A DNA stretch of 64,000 nucleotides, from NCBI RefSeq assembly GCF_024436175.1, contig NZ_JANFQP010000001.1, positions 310,001 to 374,000 of the forward strand, written 5' to 3'. Shown in pieces: positions 52,469 to 62,013 of the stretch (position 1 is its first letter; each line of letters begins with the position of its first letter). A model generated the notes under the pieces. That model saw only the letters and a program-made list of their open reading frames with translations, was not told the origin of the DNA and searched no databases. Both the position numbers and the translations under genes were made by a program. Source of the DNA: Kaistella montana (GTDB lineage: Bacteria; Bacteroidota; Bacteroidia; Flavobacteriales; Weeksellaceae).

Positions 52469-53278
52469 ATGTTACAACAAACCATCGAAAATATCTGGGA
52501 TAACAGAGAATTATTACAAAATGAAGACAGCCAGAAAGCCATTCGTGAAGTTATCCGACAATTAGATTTGGGCGAACTCCGCGTTGCTGAACCTACCGAA
52601 AATGGTTGGAAAGTAAATGAATGGGTGAAAAAAGCGGTCGTGATGTATTTCCCAATTCAGAAAATGGAAACCATTGAAGTTGGCCCTTTTGAATTCCACG
52701 ATAAAATGCCATTAAAAAGAAATTATGCTGAAAAAGGAGTTCGTGTAGTTCCTCATGCGGTTGCTCGTGAAGGCGCTTTCATCGCTTCTGGAGTGATTTT
52801 GATGCCGTCTTATGTGAACATAGGCGCTTACGTAGATTCTGGAACGATGGTTGATACTTGGGCTACGGTTGGAAGTTGCGCGCAAATCGGAAAAAACGTT
52901 CACCTGAGCGGTGGAGTAGGAATTGGTGGAGTTTTAGAACCGCTTCAAGCTGCACCGGTAATTATTGAAGATGACGTTTTTGTAGGTTCAAGATGTATCG
53001 TTGTGGAAGGTGTTCACGTAGAAAAAGAAGCTGTTTTGGGCGCAAATGTAGTGCTTACCGCTTCCACAAAAATCATTGATGTTACCGGTTCCGAACCTGT
53101 AGAAATCAAAGGTCGAGTTCCTGCTCGTTCGGTGGTGATTCCTGGAAGTTATACGAAACAATTTCCGGCAGGTGAATTCCAAGTTCCTTGCGCATTGATT
53201 ATCGGACAAAGAAAAGAATCTACTGATAAAAAAACCTCTCTAAATGATGCATTAAGAGAAAATAATGTTGCAGTTTAA
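52469..53278 (+). CDS. dapD: Tetrahydrodipicolinate N-succinyltransferase
   Basis: DapD adds a succinyl group to tetrahydrodipicolinate in lysine and meso-diaminopimelate synthesis. The 269 residues show an N-terminal helical domain, then left-handed beta-helix hexapeptide repeats (GAYVDSGTMVDTWATVGSCAQ, split by turns) and the C-terminal domain with GRVPARSVVIPGS. Length and sequence order match the family. Confidence 0.95.
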   Translation: MLQQTIENIWDNRELLQNEDSQKAIREVIRQLDLGELRVAEPTENGWKVNEWVKKAVVMYFPIQKMETIEVGPFEFHDKMPLKRNYAEKGVRVVPHAVAREGAFIASGVILMPSYVNIGAYVDSGTMVDTWATVGSCAQIGKNVHLSGGVGIGGVLEPLQAAPVIIEDDVFVGSRCIVVEGVHVEKEAVLGANVVLTASTKIIDVTGSEPVEIKGRVPARSVVIPGSYTKQFPAGEFQVPCALIIGQRKESTDKKTSLNDALRENNVAV

Positions 53279-53299
53279 TTCATTTTAAACGTATTCATT

Positions 53300-54469
53300 T
53301 TGAAAGATAAATTCCTAAAATTTATTGCGAATCCTCGATATATTTTTGGGATTTATCTTTTGATTTCAGCAATTTCGTCCATTACAAAATATGCAGGAGG
53401 CCCGCTGAAATATAATAATTACTTGATTTTCAAGAATGTTTTTACCAATACTTTAGCTCAAAAAAACATTTATCTTCTGTATCCTGATGTGCATTTTGAT
53501 TCTAATCATTACGGCGTTTTTTTCAGTATTTTAATAGCTCCGTTTGCAATTTTGCCCGATTGGCTAGGAATGATTTTGTGGAATGTTGCGAACACTTATG
53601 TTTTTTTATTTGCCATTCATAAACTGCCTTTTTCTAATGCTAAAAAAGCGTTTTTTGCGTGGCTTTGTTTGCAAGAATTCATTACCGCAGCAGTAAGTTT
53701 ACAGTTTAATATTGCCTTAACCGGATTGCTGATTCTAACGGCGGTGTATGTTTATGAAAGAAAAGAAACCAAATCTGCAATCACGATTCTCATTGGTTTT
53801 TTCGTGAAATTATATGGAATTGCGGGGCTTTCTTCCTTCTTTTTTATTAAAAATAAATGGAAGTTTATCTTCTCAATGATAGGTTTTGGAATCTTATTTT
53901 TGGTTTTGCCAATGCTCATTTCGAGTCCACATTTCGGAATTCAATCTTATATGGATTGGTTTCAATCTTTATCAGAAAAAAATTCTTCAAATCAGGTCTT
54001 GGGAAATCGGCAAGATTATTCTTTGATGGGAATTGTACGTCGTGTTTTGGGGAATCCGGATATTTCAAATTTTGTTTTTTTGGTTCCGGGAATTTTGGTT
54101 TTCGGTTTGCCTTATTTAAGAATTAATCAATACAAAAATCTTGCTTTTCAGTTGATGATTTTGGCTTCAACGCTTTTATTCATCGTGCTTTTCAGTTCAA
54201 GTTCCGAATCGCCAACTTACATTATTGCCGTTTCTGGAGTGATGATTTGGTTTATTATTCAAAAAGAAAAATCGCCTTTGATCATCGGTTTGCTTATTTT
54301 TGTAATGATTTTAACCTGTTTTTCTTTTTCGGATCTTTTCCCGAAATTTATCAAAGAAAATTATATCATGAAATATTCTCTGAAAGCGCTACCTTGCTGC
54401 GTTGTTTGGCTTAGAATTATTTATGAATTAATGACCAAAAATTTTGAAAAAGATTACAAATTAAACTAA
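53300..54469 (+). CDS. GT87-type (DUF2029) integral-membrane glycosyltransferase
   Basis: A protein of 389 residues with about ten transmembrane helices. The early loop YNNYLIFKNVFTNTLAQKNIYLLYPDVHFDSNHYG resembles the acceptor loop of GT87 mannosyltransferases that use polyprenyl-phosphate sugars, and the PF09594-like region continues through the hydrophobic core. The likely start is the TTG at 53300, since no ATG fits. It is the first gene of a four-gene run, 16 bases before a GT2 gene of the type that would make its lipid-linked sugar donor. Confidence 0.78.
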   Translation: MKDKFLKFIANPRYIFGIYLLISAISSITKYAGGPLKYNNYLIFKNVFTNTLAQKNIYLLYPDVHFDSNHYGVFFSILIAPFAILPDWLGMILWNVANTYVFLFAIHKLPFSNAKKAFFAWLCLQEFITAAVSLQFNIALTGLLILTAVYVYERKETKSAITILIGFFVKLYGIAGLSSFFFIKNKWKFIFSMIGFGILFLVLPMLISSPHFGIQSYMDWFQSLSEKNSSNQVLGNRQDYSLMGIVRRVLGNPDISNFVFLVPGILVFGLPYLRINQYKNLAFQLMILASTLLFIVLFSSSSESPTYIIAVSGVMIWFIIQKEKSPLIIGLLIFVMILTCFSFSDLFPKFIKENYIMKYSLKALPCCVVWLRIIYELMTKNFEKDYKLN

Positions 54470-54485
54470 AAAATTAAACACAAAA

Positions 54486-55415
54486 GTGAAAAAAATTTCC
54501 ATTGTTATTCCCGCTCACAACGAAGAAGGCAATATTCCACTGATTTATCAAAGGATTAAGGATATTTTTTCTAAAATCGCCAATTATCGATTCGAAATTA
54601 TTTTTGTAAATGACGGTAGCCGCGATAATACGCAACAAATTCTGGAGCAAATTTCCCAAAATAATGAAGACATAAAATTCATTGAATTTTCTAGAAATTT
54701 CGGTCATCAACACGCTGTGAAAGCCGGAATGGACTATTCCACAGGAAATGCAATGATTTCCATGGATGCTGATTTGCAGCATCCGCCGGAACTTATTCCC
54801 GAGCTCATCAAAAAATGGGAAGAGGGTTTCGATATTGTTCATACGATCCGAAAATATCCGAAACAAATTTCATCTTTCAAAAGAAAAACTAGTAAATTAT
54901 ATTATCGTTTTTTAACAAGAATTTCAGATGTAAACCTAAGTGAAGGCGGCGGTTCAGATTTCCGATTGATGGATGCTTCAGTCGTAGATGTGGTTCGAAA
55001 TATGCATGAATCTGATATTTTTTTACGCGGATTGTCTTATTGGATGGGTTTCAAATGTGTTGGTATACATTTCACTGCCTGCGAAAGAGCAACAGGAGAA
55101 AGCAGCTATAATCTCAAAAAAATGATGAAATTCGCCTTCACTGGTATTACCGCTTTCAGTGTGAAACCGCTTTATCTCGCAGCTTATTTGGGCTTTATAT
55201 TTTCAGCAATTGCAACAGTGGGTTATGGTACTTATGTCATTCATTCTTTTCTTACCGGAACAGAAATTTCTGGTTGGGCATCGCTGATAATGACTGTGGT
55301 TTTTTTTGGTGGTGTTCAGTTGATTATTTTAGGAATTATGGGGATTTACCTTGGTAAAATTTTCAATCAGGTGAAACAAAGACCCAATTATATCATTCGT
55401 TCTAAAAATTTTTAA
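54486..55415 (+). CDS. Polyprenyl-phosphate glycosyltransferase (GT2, DPM1/GtrB-like)
   Basis: A GT2 enzyme of 309 residues with VIPAHNEEGNI, VNDGSRDNT, the DxD motif at Asp94-Asp96 in MDADLQHPPELIPEL, and two C-terminal membrane helices (about 232-255 and 265-290). This form transfers a sugar from a nucleotide to undecaprenyl or dolichyl phosphate. The start is GTG at 54486. It is placed to supply the GT87 enzyme upstream, and the deacetylase gene begins three bases after its stop. Confidence 0.88.
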   Translation: MKKISIVIPAHNEEGNIPLIYQRIKDIFSKIANYRFEIIFVNDGSRDNTQQILEQISQNNEDIKFIEFSRNFGHQHAVKAGMDYSTGNAMISMDADLQHPPELIPELIKKWEEGFDIVHTIRKYPKQISSFKRKTSKLYYRFLTRISDVNLSEGGGSDFRLMDASVVDVVRNMHESDIFLRGLSYWMGFKCVGIHFTACERATGESSYNLKKMMKFAFTGITAFSVKPLYLAAYLGFIFSAIATVGYGTYVIHSFLTGTEISGWASLIMTVVFFGGVQLIILGIMGIYLGKIFNQVKQRPNYIIRSKNF

Positions 55416-55418
55416 TAA

Positions 55419-56195
55419 ATGGTTTTACTTAGTTTCGACATCGAAGAATTTGATATGCCTTTGGAATACGAAGGTGAAATTCCCTTTGAAGAACAGCTTT
55501 CCATATCAAGAAAAGGTTTACAAAATATTTTGTCATTATTAAAAAAACATCAAGCAAAAGCGACTTTTTTTTCAACGGTTACTTTTGCGGAAAATAATAA
55601 AGACTTAATAGAACAATTACTTGCTGAAGGTCACGAATTGGCTTCCCATACTTGGTTTCATTCAAAATTTGAGAATAGCGATTTGAAAAAATCAAGAGAA
55701 AAACTAGCTGAACTTTTTAATACAAAAATCACAGGTTTGAGAATGCCGAGAATGATGAAAGTCGACGAAAATGAAGTTGAAAAAGCCGGCTACTCCTACA
55801 ATTCTTCGGTGAATCCTACTTTTTTGCCAGGAAGATATAACAATTTGAAAGTTTCGCGAACGTATTTTAAAGAAGGAAATGTATTGCAAATTCCGGCTTC
55901 GGTTTCTCCAAACTTCAGGATTCCGCTTTTTTGGCTGAGTTTTCATAATTTTCCTTTAAGTTTTTATAAAAAATTAGCAGCTGATGTATTAAAAAATGAT
56001 CATTATTTGAACATTTATTTCCATCCGTGGGAATTTGCAGATATCAATGATGAAAAATTTAAACTTCCGGGTTTTACTACTAAAAACACTGGAAATTCAA
56101 TGGTAGAAAGGTTTGACGATTTTTTGAATTATTTAAAAGAAAAAAAATATTCATTCGGAACTTTTCAGGAATTTCAAAAAAGTATTCAATCATGA
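55419..56195 (+). CDS. Polysaccharide deacetylase (NodB-like)
   Basis: A protein of 258 residues with the CE4 (NodB) pattern: metal/base aspartate in LLSFDIEEFD (Asp7), ATFFSTVTFAEN, and the H[S/T]xxH metal motif SHTWFH, then a C-terminal HPWEF block. It probably removes N- or O-acetyl groups from a surface glycan. No signal peptide is visible, so it would act on a cytosolic or lipid-linked intermediate. It overlaps the next gene by four bases. Confidence 0.87.
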   Translation: MVLLSFDIEEFDMPLEYEGEIPFEEQLSISRKGLQNILSLLKKHQAKATFFSTVTFAENNKDLIEQLLAEGHELASHTWFHSKFENSDLKKSREKLAELFNTKITGLRMPRMMKVDENEVEKAGYSYNSSVNPTFLPGRYNNLKVSRTYFKEGNVLQIPASVSPNFRIPLFWLSFHNFPLSFYKKLAADVLKNDHYLNIYFHPWEFADINDEKFKLPGFTTKNTGNSMVERFDDFLNYLKEKKYSFGTFQEFQKSIQS

Positions 56196-57301
56196 AAATT
56201 GCTTTCGACGGAAAACGTTTTTTCAACAATAGTTCGGGATTAGGAAATTATTCTCGCGATTTGGTGAGGATTATGGCAACTTATTTTCCTGATAATCAAT
56301 ATTTTATTTTAAACAATAAAAAATCAGAACGCGCAAAGGAAATTGTAGAATTGGAAAATGTCTCGTTTTTGGAAACTTCGAAAGGAAAGCTTTCCCGACA
56401 GTTTAAAATGGGAAAAGATGCACAAAATGCCGATTGCGATATTTTCCATGGACTTTCTGGGGAACTACCGTTAAAATGGAATGAAAAACCCATTAAAAAA
56501 ATTGTGACAATTCACGATTTAATTTTCTTGAGATATCCTGAATATTACAGTTTTTTCGATCGGAAAATTCACTTTTGGAAGTTTAAAAAAGCAACTGCAC
56601 AGGCAGATTTAATTATATCAATTTCCGAACAAACCAAAGCTGATATCATCAAATTTTTGAAAGTTCCGGAAAGCAAAATTAGGGTAGTTTATCAGGGTTG
56701 TCATCATTCTTTTAAAGAAACTCAGAGTCAAGACTTTTTAAATTCAGTTCAGGAAAAATATAAACTTCCTGAGAAATTTATTTTGAATGTTGGCACAATT
56801 GAAGAAAGAAAAAACCTCTTGAATATTGTAAAAGCTATACAAAACACCGAAATTCCTTTGGTGGTTGTAGGGAAGAAAAAAGAGAAATATTTCAAAAAAG
56901 TAGAGCGTTTTATCACCAAAAATAAGATGCGAAACCAAGTTTTTTTCTTGGAAAATGTTTCAATGGAAGAGTTGGCTGCAATTTATAAATTGGCAGAATT
57001 TTTTGTTTATCCAAGCGTTTTCGAAGGTTTCGGAATTCCGGTTATCGAAGCTCTTTTTTCAGGAACAGCAGTAATTACGAGTAATATGAGTTCGCTTCCG
57101 GAAGCCGGCGGAAATGATTCGCTTTATATTAATCCCAATAATTTTGAAGATTTAAAATCTAAAATTTCATTTCTTTGGAACAACGAATCCGAGCGGAAAC
57201 GGCGTGTAGAAAAGGGTTTGATTTACGCACAGAAATTTAGCGATGAGAATATTGCAAATGAACTGATGAAAGTTTATAAGGAAACGATTTCGATATCGTG
57301 A
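56192..57301 (+). CDS. Family 4 glycosyltransferase (GT-B fold)
   Basis: A GT4-type enzyme of 369 residues. The N-terminal half begins MKIAFDGKRFFNNSSGLGNYSRDL and has HGLSGELPLKW; the C-terminal donor domain has LNVGTIEERKNLLN and the EX7E motif EGFGIPVIEA. The start ATG overlaps the stop of the deacetylase gene (ATGA), indicating translational coupling. It is the last gene of the glycan module; sugar and acceptor are unknown. Confidence 0.9.
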   Translation: MKIAFDGKRFFNNSSGLGNYSRDLVRIMATYFPDNQYFILNNKKSERAKEIVELENVSFLETSKGKLSRQFKMGKDAQNADCDIFHGLSGELPLKWNEKPIKKIVTIHDLIFLRYPEYYSFFDRKIHFWKFKKATAQADLIISISEQTKADIIKFLKVPESKIRVVYQGCHHSFKETQSQDFLNSVQEKYKLPEKFILNVGTIEERKNLLNIVKAIQNTEIPLVVVGKKKEKYFKKVERFITKNKMRNQVFFLENVSMEELAAIYKLAEFFVYPSVFEGFGIPVIEALFSGTAVITSNMSSLPEAGGNDSLYINPNNFEDLKSKISFLWNNESERKRRVEKGLIYAQKFSDENIANELMKVYKETISIS

Positions 57302-57308
57302 TTTTTTT

Positions 57309-58483
57309 CTATTTTGAAATGATGATTTTCTTGGTGAGTTTTTGGTCTTCAACATTCATCGTTTCGAAATAAATTCCGGGTGAAAGTTTGGAGATATCTA
57401 CTTTTTTAGCGTTTTGAGTCTTGACCAAAAGTTTTCCTGACAAATCGGTAATGCTGAAAGAATAATCTCTTAAATTCGAATTCAACATTTCAATATTAAT
57501 AAAATTTGAAGCCGGATTCGGATAAATTCTCAATGATTCTAACATTTTTTCCGGTGGACAATCTGCTGCCGACAAATTACTTGTTTCGGCAGTTGAAAAG
57601 TGCTGAACCGCGCCTAGAGCCGCTTTAGCAACATTATAAACAAAAACAGGATCCATATTTACGTAGGTGTCACTGGAAGAATGCGGTTGTGAGCTTTCAT
57701 TATATTCGTAAAGTCCAGTAATCACCTCACCATTCGATTGAAAAGGCATATAATCCGATCCGTATGCATAAGATAAATTGGTTTGTAGCGGCGAATATAA
57801 AGTGACACAATTCATCAATTCTTGGGTAACGGTGTTCGAAGCTACGTTGTTGGTAGAAGGGGAGTTGCTAGTATCTCGTTCGCAGGTGATAGTGTTATTT
57901 ACTTCGCCCGCAACGCCACCACTTGGTCAATATTGAAAACCACTTTGATATTCATCTTTGGATTAGTGCTATTTACAACGGTATTTACGTAGTTTTGGCT
58001 TCCTCGAAGTCCTTGTTCTTCACCGGTGAAATTGATGAATTTTATGGAATATTCTGTTGGAACATCTTTCAGAATTCTTGCCATTTCCAAAATAATGGAA
58101 GTTCCGCTTCTGTTGTCATTTACTCCAGGTCCGACGATGGTATGGTAATGCCCACAAACAATGACGTAGGTGTTTGGATATTTGGTTCCGGTTTTGGTGA
58201 GAATGAGGTTCTTCGTTGTATTTCCATTGTAGGAAAAGGCATTTTCAGAAACTTGAGCTTCGGTGTAGCCAAATGCGAGATATTTATTTTTAAGCCAATT
58301 AAATGCGTTATTGTTATTTGCGCTTCCAGTTGTTTTCACTCCAAAACTTGCAAATTCTGTAAGATAAGTATTTATATTATTCTGGGTGATTTGATTTACT
58401 CTGTCTTGATAAGCTTGAACAAAAGTTTGTGCAGAAAATGAAGTTGAAAGGGTAATAGCTGAAAGAAGAAATAGTTTTTTCAT
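57309..58483 (-). pseudogene. M28-family peptidase with T9SS sorting domain, frameshifted
   Basis: The gene encodes a secreted aminopeptidase-like protein with signal peptide (1-18) and M28 motifs: GHYHT (112), GVNDNRSG with Asp123, and TGEEQGL with Glu155/156. At about 57917 a GGG is reduced to GG, so NIDQV runs into VALRAK and a stop at 57899, instead of continuing NIDQVGGVAGEVNNT in the other frame. The second part carries SDYMPFQ and a type A T9SS tail (IYPNPASNFINIEM, then LSGKLL and a final KKIIISK). The usual SDH ligand is SDY here, and HxD is HxH. One base lost: decay or sequencing error. Confidence 0.85.
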
Positions 58484-58500
58484 TTAATAAATTATATCGT

Positions 58501-58508
58501 CAAATTTA
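58501..58508 (-). promoter_or_regulatory. -7 promoter box for the M28 gene
   Basis: TAAATTTG on the minus strand ends 17 bases before the ATG at 58483. Confidence 0.55.
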
Positions 58509-58510
58509 AT

Positions 58511-58543
58511 AAAAAAAATCTCATACAAATTTGTATGAGATTT
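58511..58543 (-). terminator. Terminator after rplT
   Basis: AAATCTCATACAAA and TTTGTATGAGATTT form a perfect 28-base palindrome; the minus strand runs into T8. It ends the thrS-infC-rpmI-rplT unit. Confidence 0.9.
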
Positions 58544-58570
58544 AAACATTGATAACAAAAAATTTTACAT

Positions 58571-58915
58571 TTATTTGATTTGATCTACAACTGCTTTGAA
58601 AGCTTCAGGGTGATTCATTGCTAAATCTGCTAAAACTTTTCTGTTCAGTTCGATATTGTTGCTTTTTAGAGCGCCCATAAATTGAGAATAAGACATTCCG
58701 TGTTCTCTAGCACCTGCATTGATACGGGTAATCCAAAGGCTTCTGAAATTTCTTTTCTTCTCTTTTCTACCGCGGTAAGCATATTGCATTGCTTTTTCTA
58801 CGGCGTTTTTAGCTACAGTCCAAACATTTTTTCTTCTACCGAAAAAACCTTTAGCCTGCTTCATTACTTTTTTTCTGCGAGCTCTAGAAGCTACTGCATT
58901 TACTGATCTTGGCAT
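58571..58915 (-). CDS. rplT: 50S ribosomal protein L20
   Basis: A 114-residue L20 protein with the basic N terminus [24 protein letters not shown] and the C-terminal [16 protein letters not shown] block. It binds 23S rRNA early in large-subunit assembly. It is the last gene of the thrS-infC-rpmI-rplT operon, 120 bases after rpmI; that gap may carry regulatory RNA, but I can see no clear L20-site copy. Confidence 0.97.
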   Translation of the reverse strand: MPRSVNAVASRARRKKVMKQAKGFFGRRKNVWTVAKNAVEKAMQYAYRGRKEKKRNFRSLWITRINAGAREHGMSYSQFMGALKSNNIELNRKVLADLAMNHPEAFKAVVDQIK

Positions 58916-59035
58916 AATTTAAATTGTTTTTTTTGAAAAGGGCGGTAAATTATTTCATTACACTTTTCTGCTCCGTTTCAGGGTTAAAATTTCTGAATTT
59001 TTTTGAATTCTTATAAACCGAAAGATTTATAAAAA

Positions 59036-59233
59036 CTACTTGATTGCTAATTGACGTAAAACGCTTTTCTCATCCACAGTAGCAACGTAAGAAGTTTGCG
59101 TAAGATTTCTCTTTTGCTTAGTTTCTTTTTTCGTCAAGATGTGGCTTTTGAAAGCATTTTTTCTTTTAATTTTACCTGTTCCGGTAAGCTTAAAACGCTT
59201 TTTAGCACCTGATTTAGTTTTTAATTTTGGCAT
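59036..59233 (-). CDS. rpmI: 50S ribosomal protein L35
   Basis: A basic protein of 65 residues, [24 protein letters not shown], with the family signature complete. It lies 71 bases after infC and 120 bases before rplT, in the order found in most bacteria. Confidence 0.97.
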   Translation of the reverse strand: MPKLKTKSGAKKRFKLTGTGKIKRKNAFKSHILTKKETKQKRNLTQTSYVATVDEKSVLRQLAIK

Positions 59234-59304
59234 TTTGCTTAATTTATAATATTTGTTATCAATATCTTTTTAGATGATTTAATCAAGTTAAATCTGAAAA
59301 TTGC

Positions 59305-59868
59305 TTATTTCGCAGCTTTTTTCGGGCTCATCATCATAATCATTCTCTTGCCTTCTAGTTTTGGCAATTGGTCAACTTTTCCAACATGTTCCAACTCCTG
59401 AGCCAATTTTAAAAGAAGAATTTCTCCCTGATCTTTGAAAATAATTGAACGGCCTTTGAAGAAAACATAGGTTTTCAATTTAGAACCTTCTTCCAAGAAC
59501 TTTTCAGCATGTTTTTTCTTGAATTCGTAATCGTGGTCATCAGTTTGTGGACCAAATCTAATTTCTTTTACGACTACTTTTACTTGCTTGGCTTTCAGCT
59601 CTTTTTGCTTCTTCTTTTGCTCGTAAAGGAATTTTTTATAATCCAGAATTCTGGAAATATAAGGTTCAGCTTTGTCGGAAATTACAACCAAATCCAGCTC
59701 CTGTTCTTTAGCTATTTCCAATGCTTTTGCTAAAGGATACACGCCTGGTTCTACGTTATCACCGACTAAGCGTACTTCTTTCGCACGAATCTTTTCATTG
59801 ATCTGGTGCAAATCTTCTTGTACGCGTCTCTGTGGACCTCTACCTCGGTAATTAAATTTCTGTGCTAT
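59305..59868 (-). CDS. infC: Translation initiation factor IF-3, probably with an AUA start codon
   Basis: IF-3 blocks subunit joining and rejects poor start codons. The N domain ([24 protein letters not shown]) and C domain ([28 protein letters not shown]) are complete. No ATG or GTG exists upstream in frame. A TTG at 59811 would begin LHQINEKIR and cut off conserved residues. Reading on gives an ATA at 59868 followed by [21 protein letters not shown], typical of the flavobacterial N terminus, so I take ATA as the start (187 residues). This parallels the AUU start of E. coli infC, which lets IF-3 limit its own synthesis. Confidence 0.85.
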   Translation of the reverse strand: MAQKFNYRGRGPQRRVQEDLHQINEKIRAKEVRLVGDNVEPGVYPLAKALEIAKEQELDLVVISDKAEPYISRILDYKKFLYEQKKKQKELKAKQVKVVVKEIRFGPQTDDHDYEFKKKHAEKFLEEGSKLKTYVFFKGRSIIFKDQGEILLLKLAQELEHVGKVDQLPKLEGKRMIMMMSPKKAAK

Positions 59869-59891
59869 GGTGTTATGTTTTAAAGTTAATT

Positions 59892-61811
59892 CTAAATTTT
59901 TGATTCTTTTTTGAAGTAGGTGATGAATTCTTCTATGGTCATCGTTCCTAAATCTCCTTCGCCTCTTCTTCTTACAGAAACCGTTTCGCCAACTTCTTCA
60001 TTTTCACCTACAATCAGCATAAATGGAAGTTTTTTCAACTCGGCATCACGGATTTTTTTACCCGTTTTCTCGTTTCTGTCGTCAATCAGCCCGCAAATAT
60101 CGTGATTTTCTAGCAATTGTGAAACTTTTTTTGCATAATCAACATATTTTTCACTAATCGGCAAGATGGTGAATTGGTCTGGAGCAAGCCACAATGGGAA
60201 ATCACCTGCGGTATTTTCCAATAAAATTGCGATGAATCTTTCCATAGAACCGAATGGTGCGCGGTGAATCATTACGGGTCTGTGTTTTTCGTTGTCGCTT
60301 CCGGTGTACCAAAGATCAAATCTTTCAGGCAAATTATAATCTACTTGAATGGTTCCCAATTGCCAGCTTCTTCCCAAAGCATCTTTCACCATGAAATCGA
60401 GTTTTGGTCCGTAGAAAGCAGCTTCGCCGTATTCGACAATGGTTTTTAAACCTTTCTTTTCAGCAGCTTGAATGATTGCGTCTTCCGCTTTTTTCCAGTT
60501 TTCGTCGCTTCCAATATATTTTTCTTTCTTCTCAGGATCTCTGAGTGAAACTTGCGTTACAAAATCTTCAAATCCTAATGATTTGAAAACATAAAGTGTT
60601 AAATCGATTACGTTTTCAAATTCAGCCAAAAGTTGATCTGGAGTACAGAAAAGGTGAGCATCATCTTGAGTAAAACCACGAACTCTGGTTAAACCGTGAA
60701 GTTCTCCGGATTGCTCATAACGATAAACGGTTCCGAATTCGGCAAATCTTTTTGGCAAATCTTTATAAGACCATTGTCCAACTTTGTAGATCTCGCAGTG
60801 GTGAGGACAGTTCATCGGTTTCAACATGAATTCTTCACCTTCATTTGGTGTTTTGATCGGTTGGAAACTATCTGCACCATATTTATCCCAGTGACCGGAT
60901 GTTACGTATAATTCTTTGGCTCCGATATGTGGCGTCATTACGAATTCGTAACCCGATTTTTTCTGAGCTTCGGAAAGGAAGTTTTCCAATTTTTTTCTCA
61001 AAGCAGTTCCTTTTGGTAACCACAATGGAAGTCCGGCTCCTACTTTTTCTGAGAAAGCATAAATACCTAATTCTCTACCGAGTTTTCTGTGATCGCGGCG
61101 TTTTGCTTCTTCTAATCTTTCTAAATATTCGGTTAAATCTTTCTGTTTCGGGAAAGAAATTGCGTAAACTCTGGTAAGTTGCTTGTTTTTCTCATCACCT
61201 CGCCAATAAGCACCGGCTGCATTTAAAATTTTCACAGCTTTCACAATGCCGGTAGATGGAATGTGACCACCGCGACACAAATCTGTAAAGTTATCATGGG
61301 AACAGAAAGTGATTTCGCCGTCGTTCAAATTAGAGATGAGCTCGGTTTTGTATTCATTGCCTTCATATTCCTTCAAAGCATCGGCTTTAGAAACCGAATA
61401 AAGGTTGAATGTAGAATCTTTCTTTGCATTTTCGAGCATCTTTTTTTCGATTTTTTCGAAATCTTTTTCAGATAAACTTTCGTCGCCGAAATCTACATCA
61501 TAATAAAATCCTTGCTCAATAGCTGGACCGATGGTAAGTTTTGCTTCAGGATAAAATTCCATAATTGCCTGTGCCAAAAGGTGTGCAGAGGAATGCCAGA
61601 ATGCTTTTTTTCCCATATCATCATTCCACGTCAGAAGCTGTAGCGTAGAATCTGTGGTTATCGGTGTGGTGATTTCAACCTGCGTTCCGTTTACGATTGC
61701 GGAAATGGTGTTTCTTGCCAAACCTTCACTTATTGATTTTGCTACTTCAAGCGGTGTTACAGCGCTTTCGAATTCTCTGATGCTTCCGTCGGGAAGAGTA
61801 ATTTTTATCAT
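59892..61811 (-). CDS. thrS: Threonyl-tRNA synthetase
   Basis: Charges tRNA-Thr. The 639 residues show an N-terminal TGS domain (1-60), the editing domain with [10 protein letters not shown] (His73, His77) and [10 protein letters not shown], the class II catalytic core with the zinc ligand cysteine in [34 protein letters not shown], and a C-terminal anticodon-binding domain. Length is normal. It is the first gene of the operon with infC, rpmI and rplT. Confidence 0.97.
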   Translation of the reverse strand: MIKITLPDGSIREFESAVTPLEVAKSISEGLARNTISAIVNGTQVEITTPITTDSTLQLLTWNDDMGKKAFWHSSAHLLAQAIMEFYPEAKLTIGPAIEQGFYYDVDFGDESLSEKDFEKIEKKMLENAKKDSTFNLYSVSKADALKEYEGNEYKTELISNLNDGEITFCSHDNFTDLCRGGHIPSTGIVKAVKILNAAGAYWRGDEKNKQLTRVYAISFPKQKDLTEYLERLEEAKRRDHRKLGRELGIYAFSEKVGAGLPLWLPKGTALRKKLENFLSEAQKKSGYEFVMTPHIGAKELYVTSGHWDKYGADSFQPIKTPNEGEEFMLKPMNCPHHCEIYKVGQWSYKDLPKRFAEFGTVYRYEQSGELHGLTRVRGFTQDDAHLFCTPDQLLAEFENVIDLTLYVFKSLGFEDFVTQVSLRDPEKKEKYIGSDENWKKAEDAIIQAAEKKGLKTIVEYGEAAFYGPKLDFMVKDALGRSWQLGTIQVDYNLPERFDLWYTGSDNEKHRPVMIHRAPFGSMERFIAILLENTAGDFPLWLAPDQFTILPISEKYVDYAKKVSQLLENHDICGLIDDRNEKTGKKIRDAELKKLPFMLIVGENEEVGETVSVRRRGEGDLGTMTIEEFITYFKKESKI

Positions 61812-61834
61812 ACTGAATTAAAAATTTTAAGTTG

Positions 61835-61842
61835 CAAAAATA
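61835..61842 (-). promoter_or_regulatory. -7 promoter box for the thrS operon
   Basis: TATTTTTG on the minus strand ends 23 bases before the thrS ATG. Confidence 0.6.
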
Positions 61843-62013
61843 CGGATTTAATGTGAAAATTAAAGTGTTTTTAACCGACTATTTTATTAATTTGAAACTG
61901 ATTTTTTAGAAAAGAATCTTCTAATTGTTTTTTATGTTTTTTTAGTTTGTAAATTTACTTGTACAATTTGAAAACTCTTTGAATTGTTTGATAATGAATA
62001 GTTTATTGTTAAA

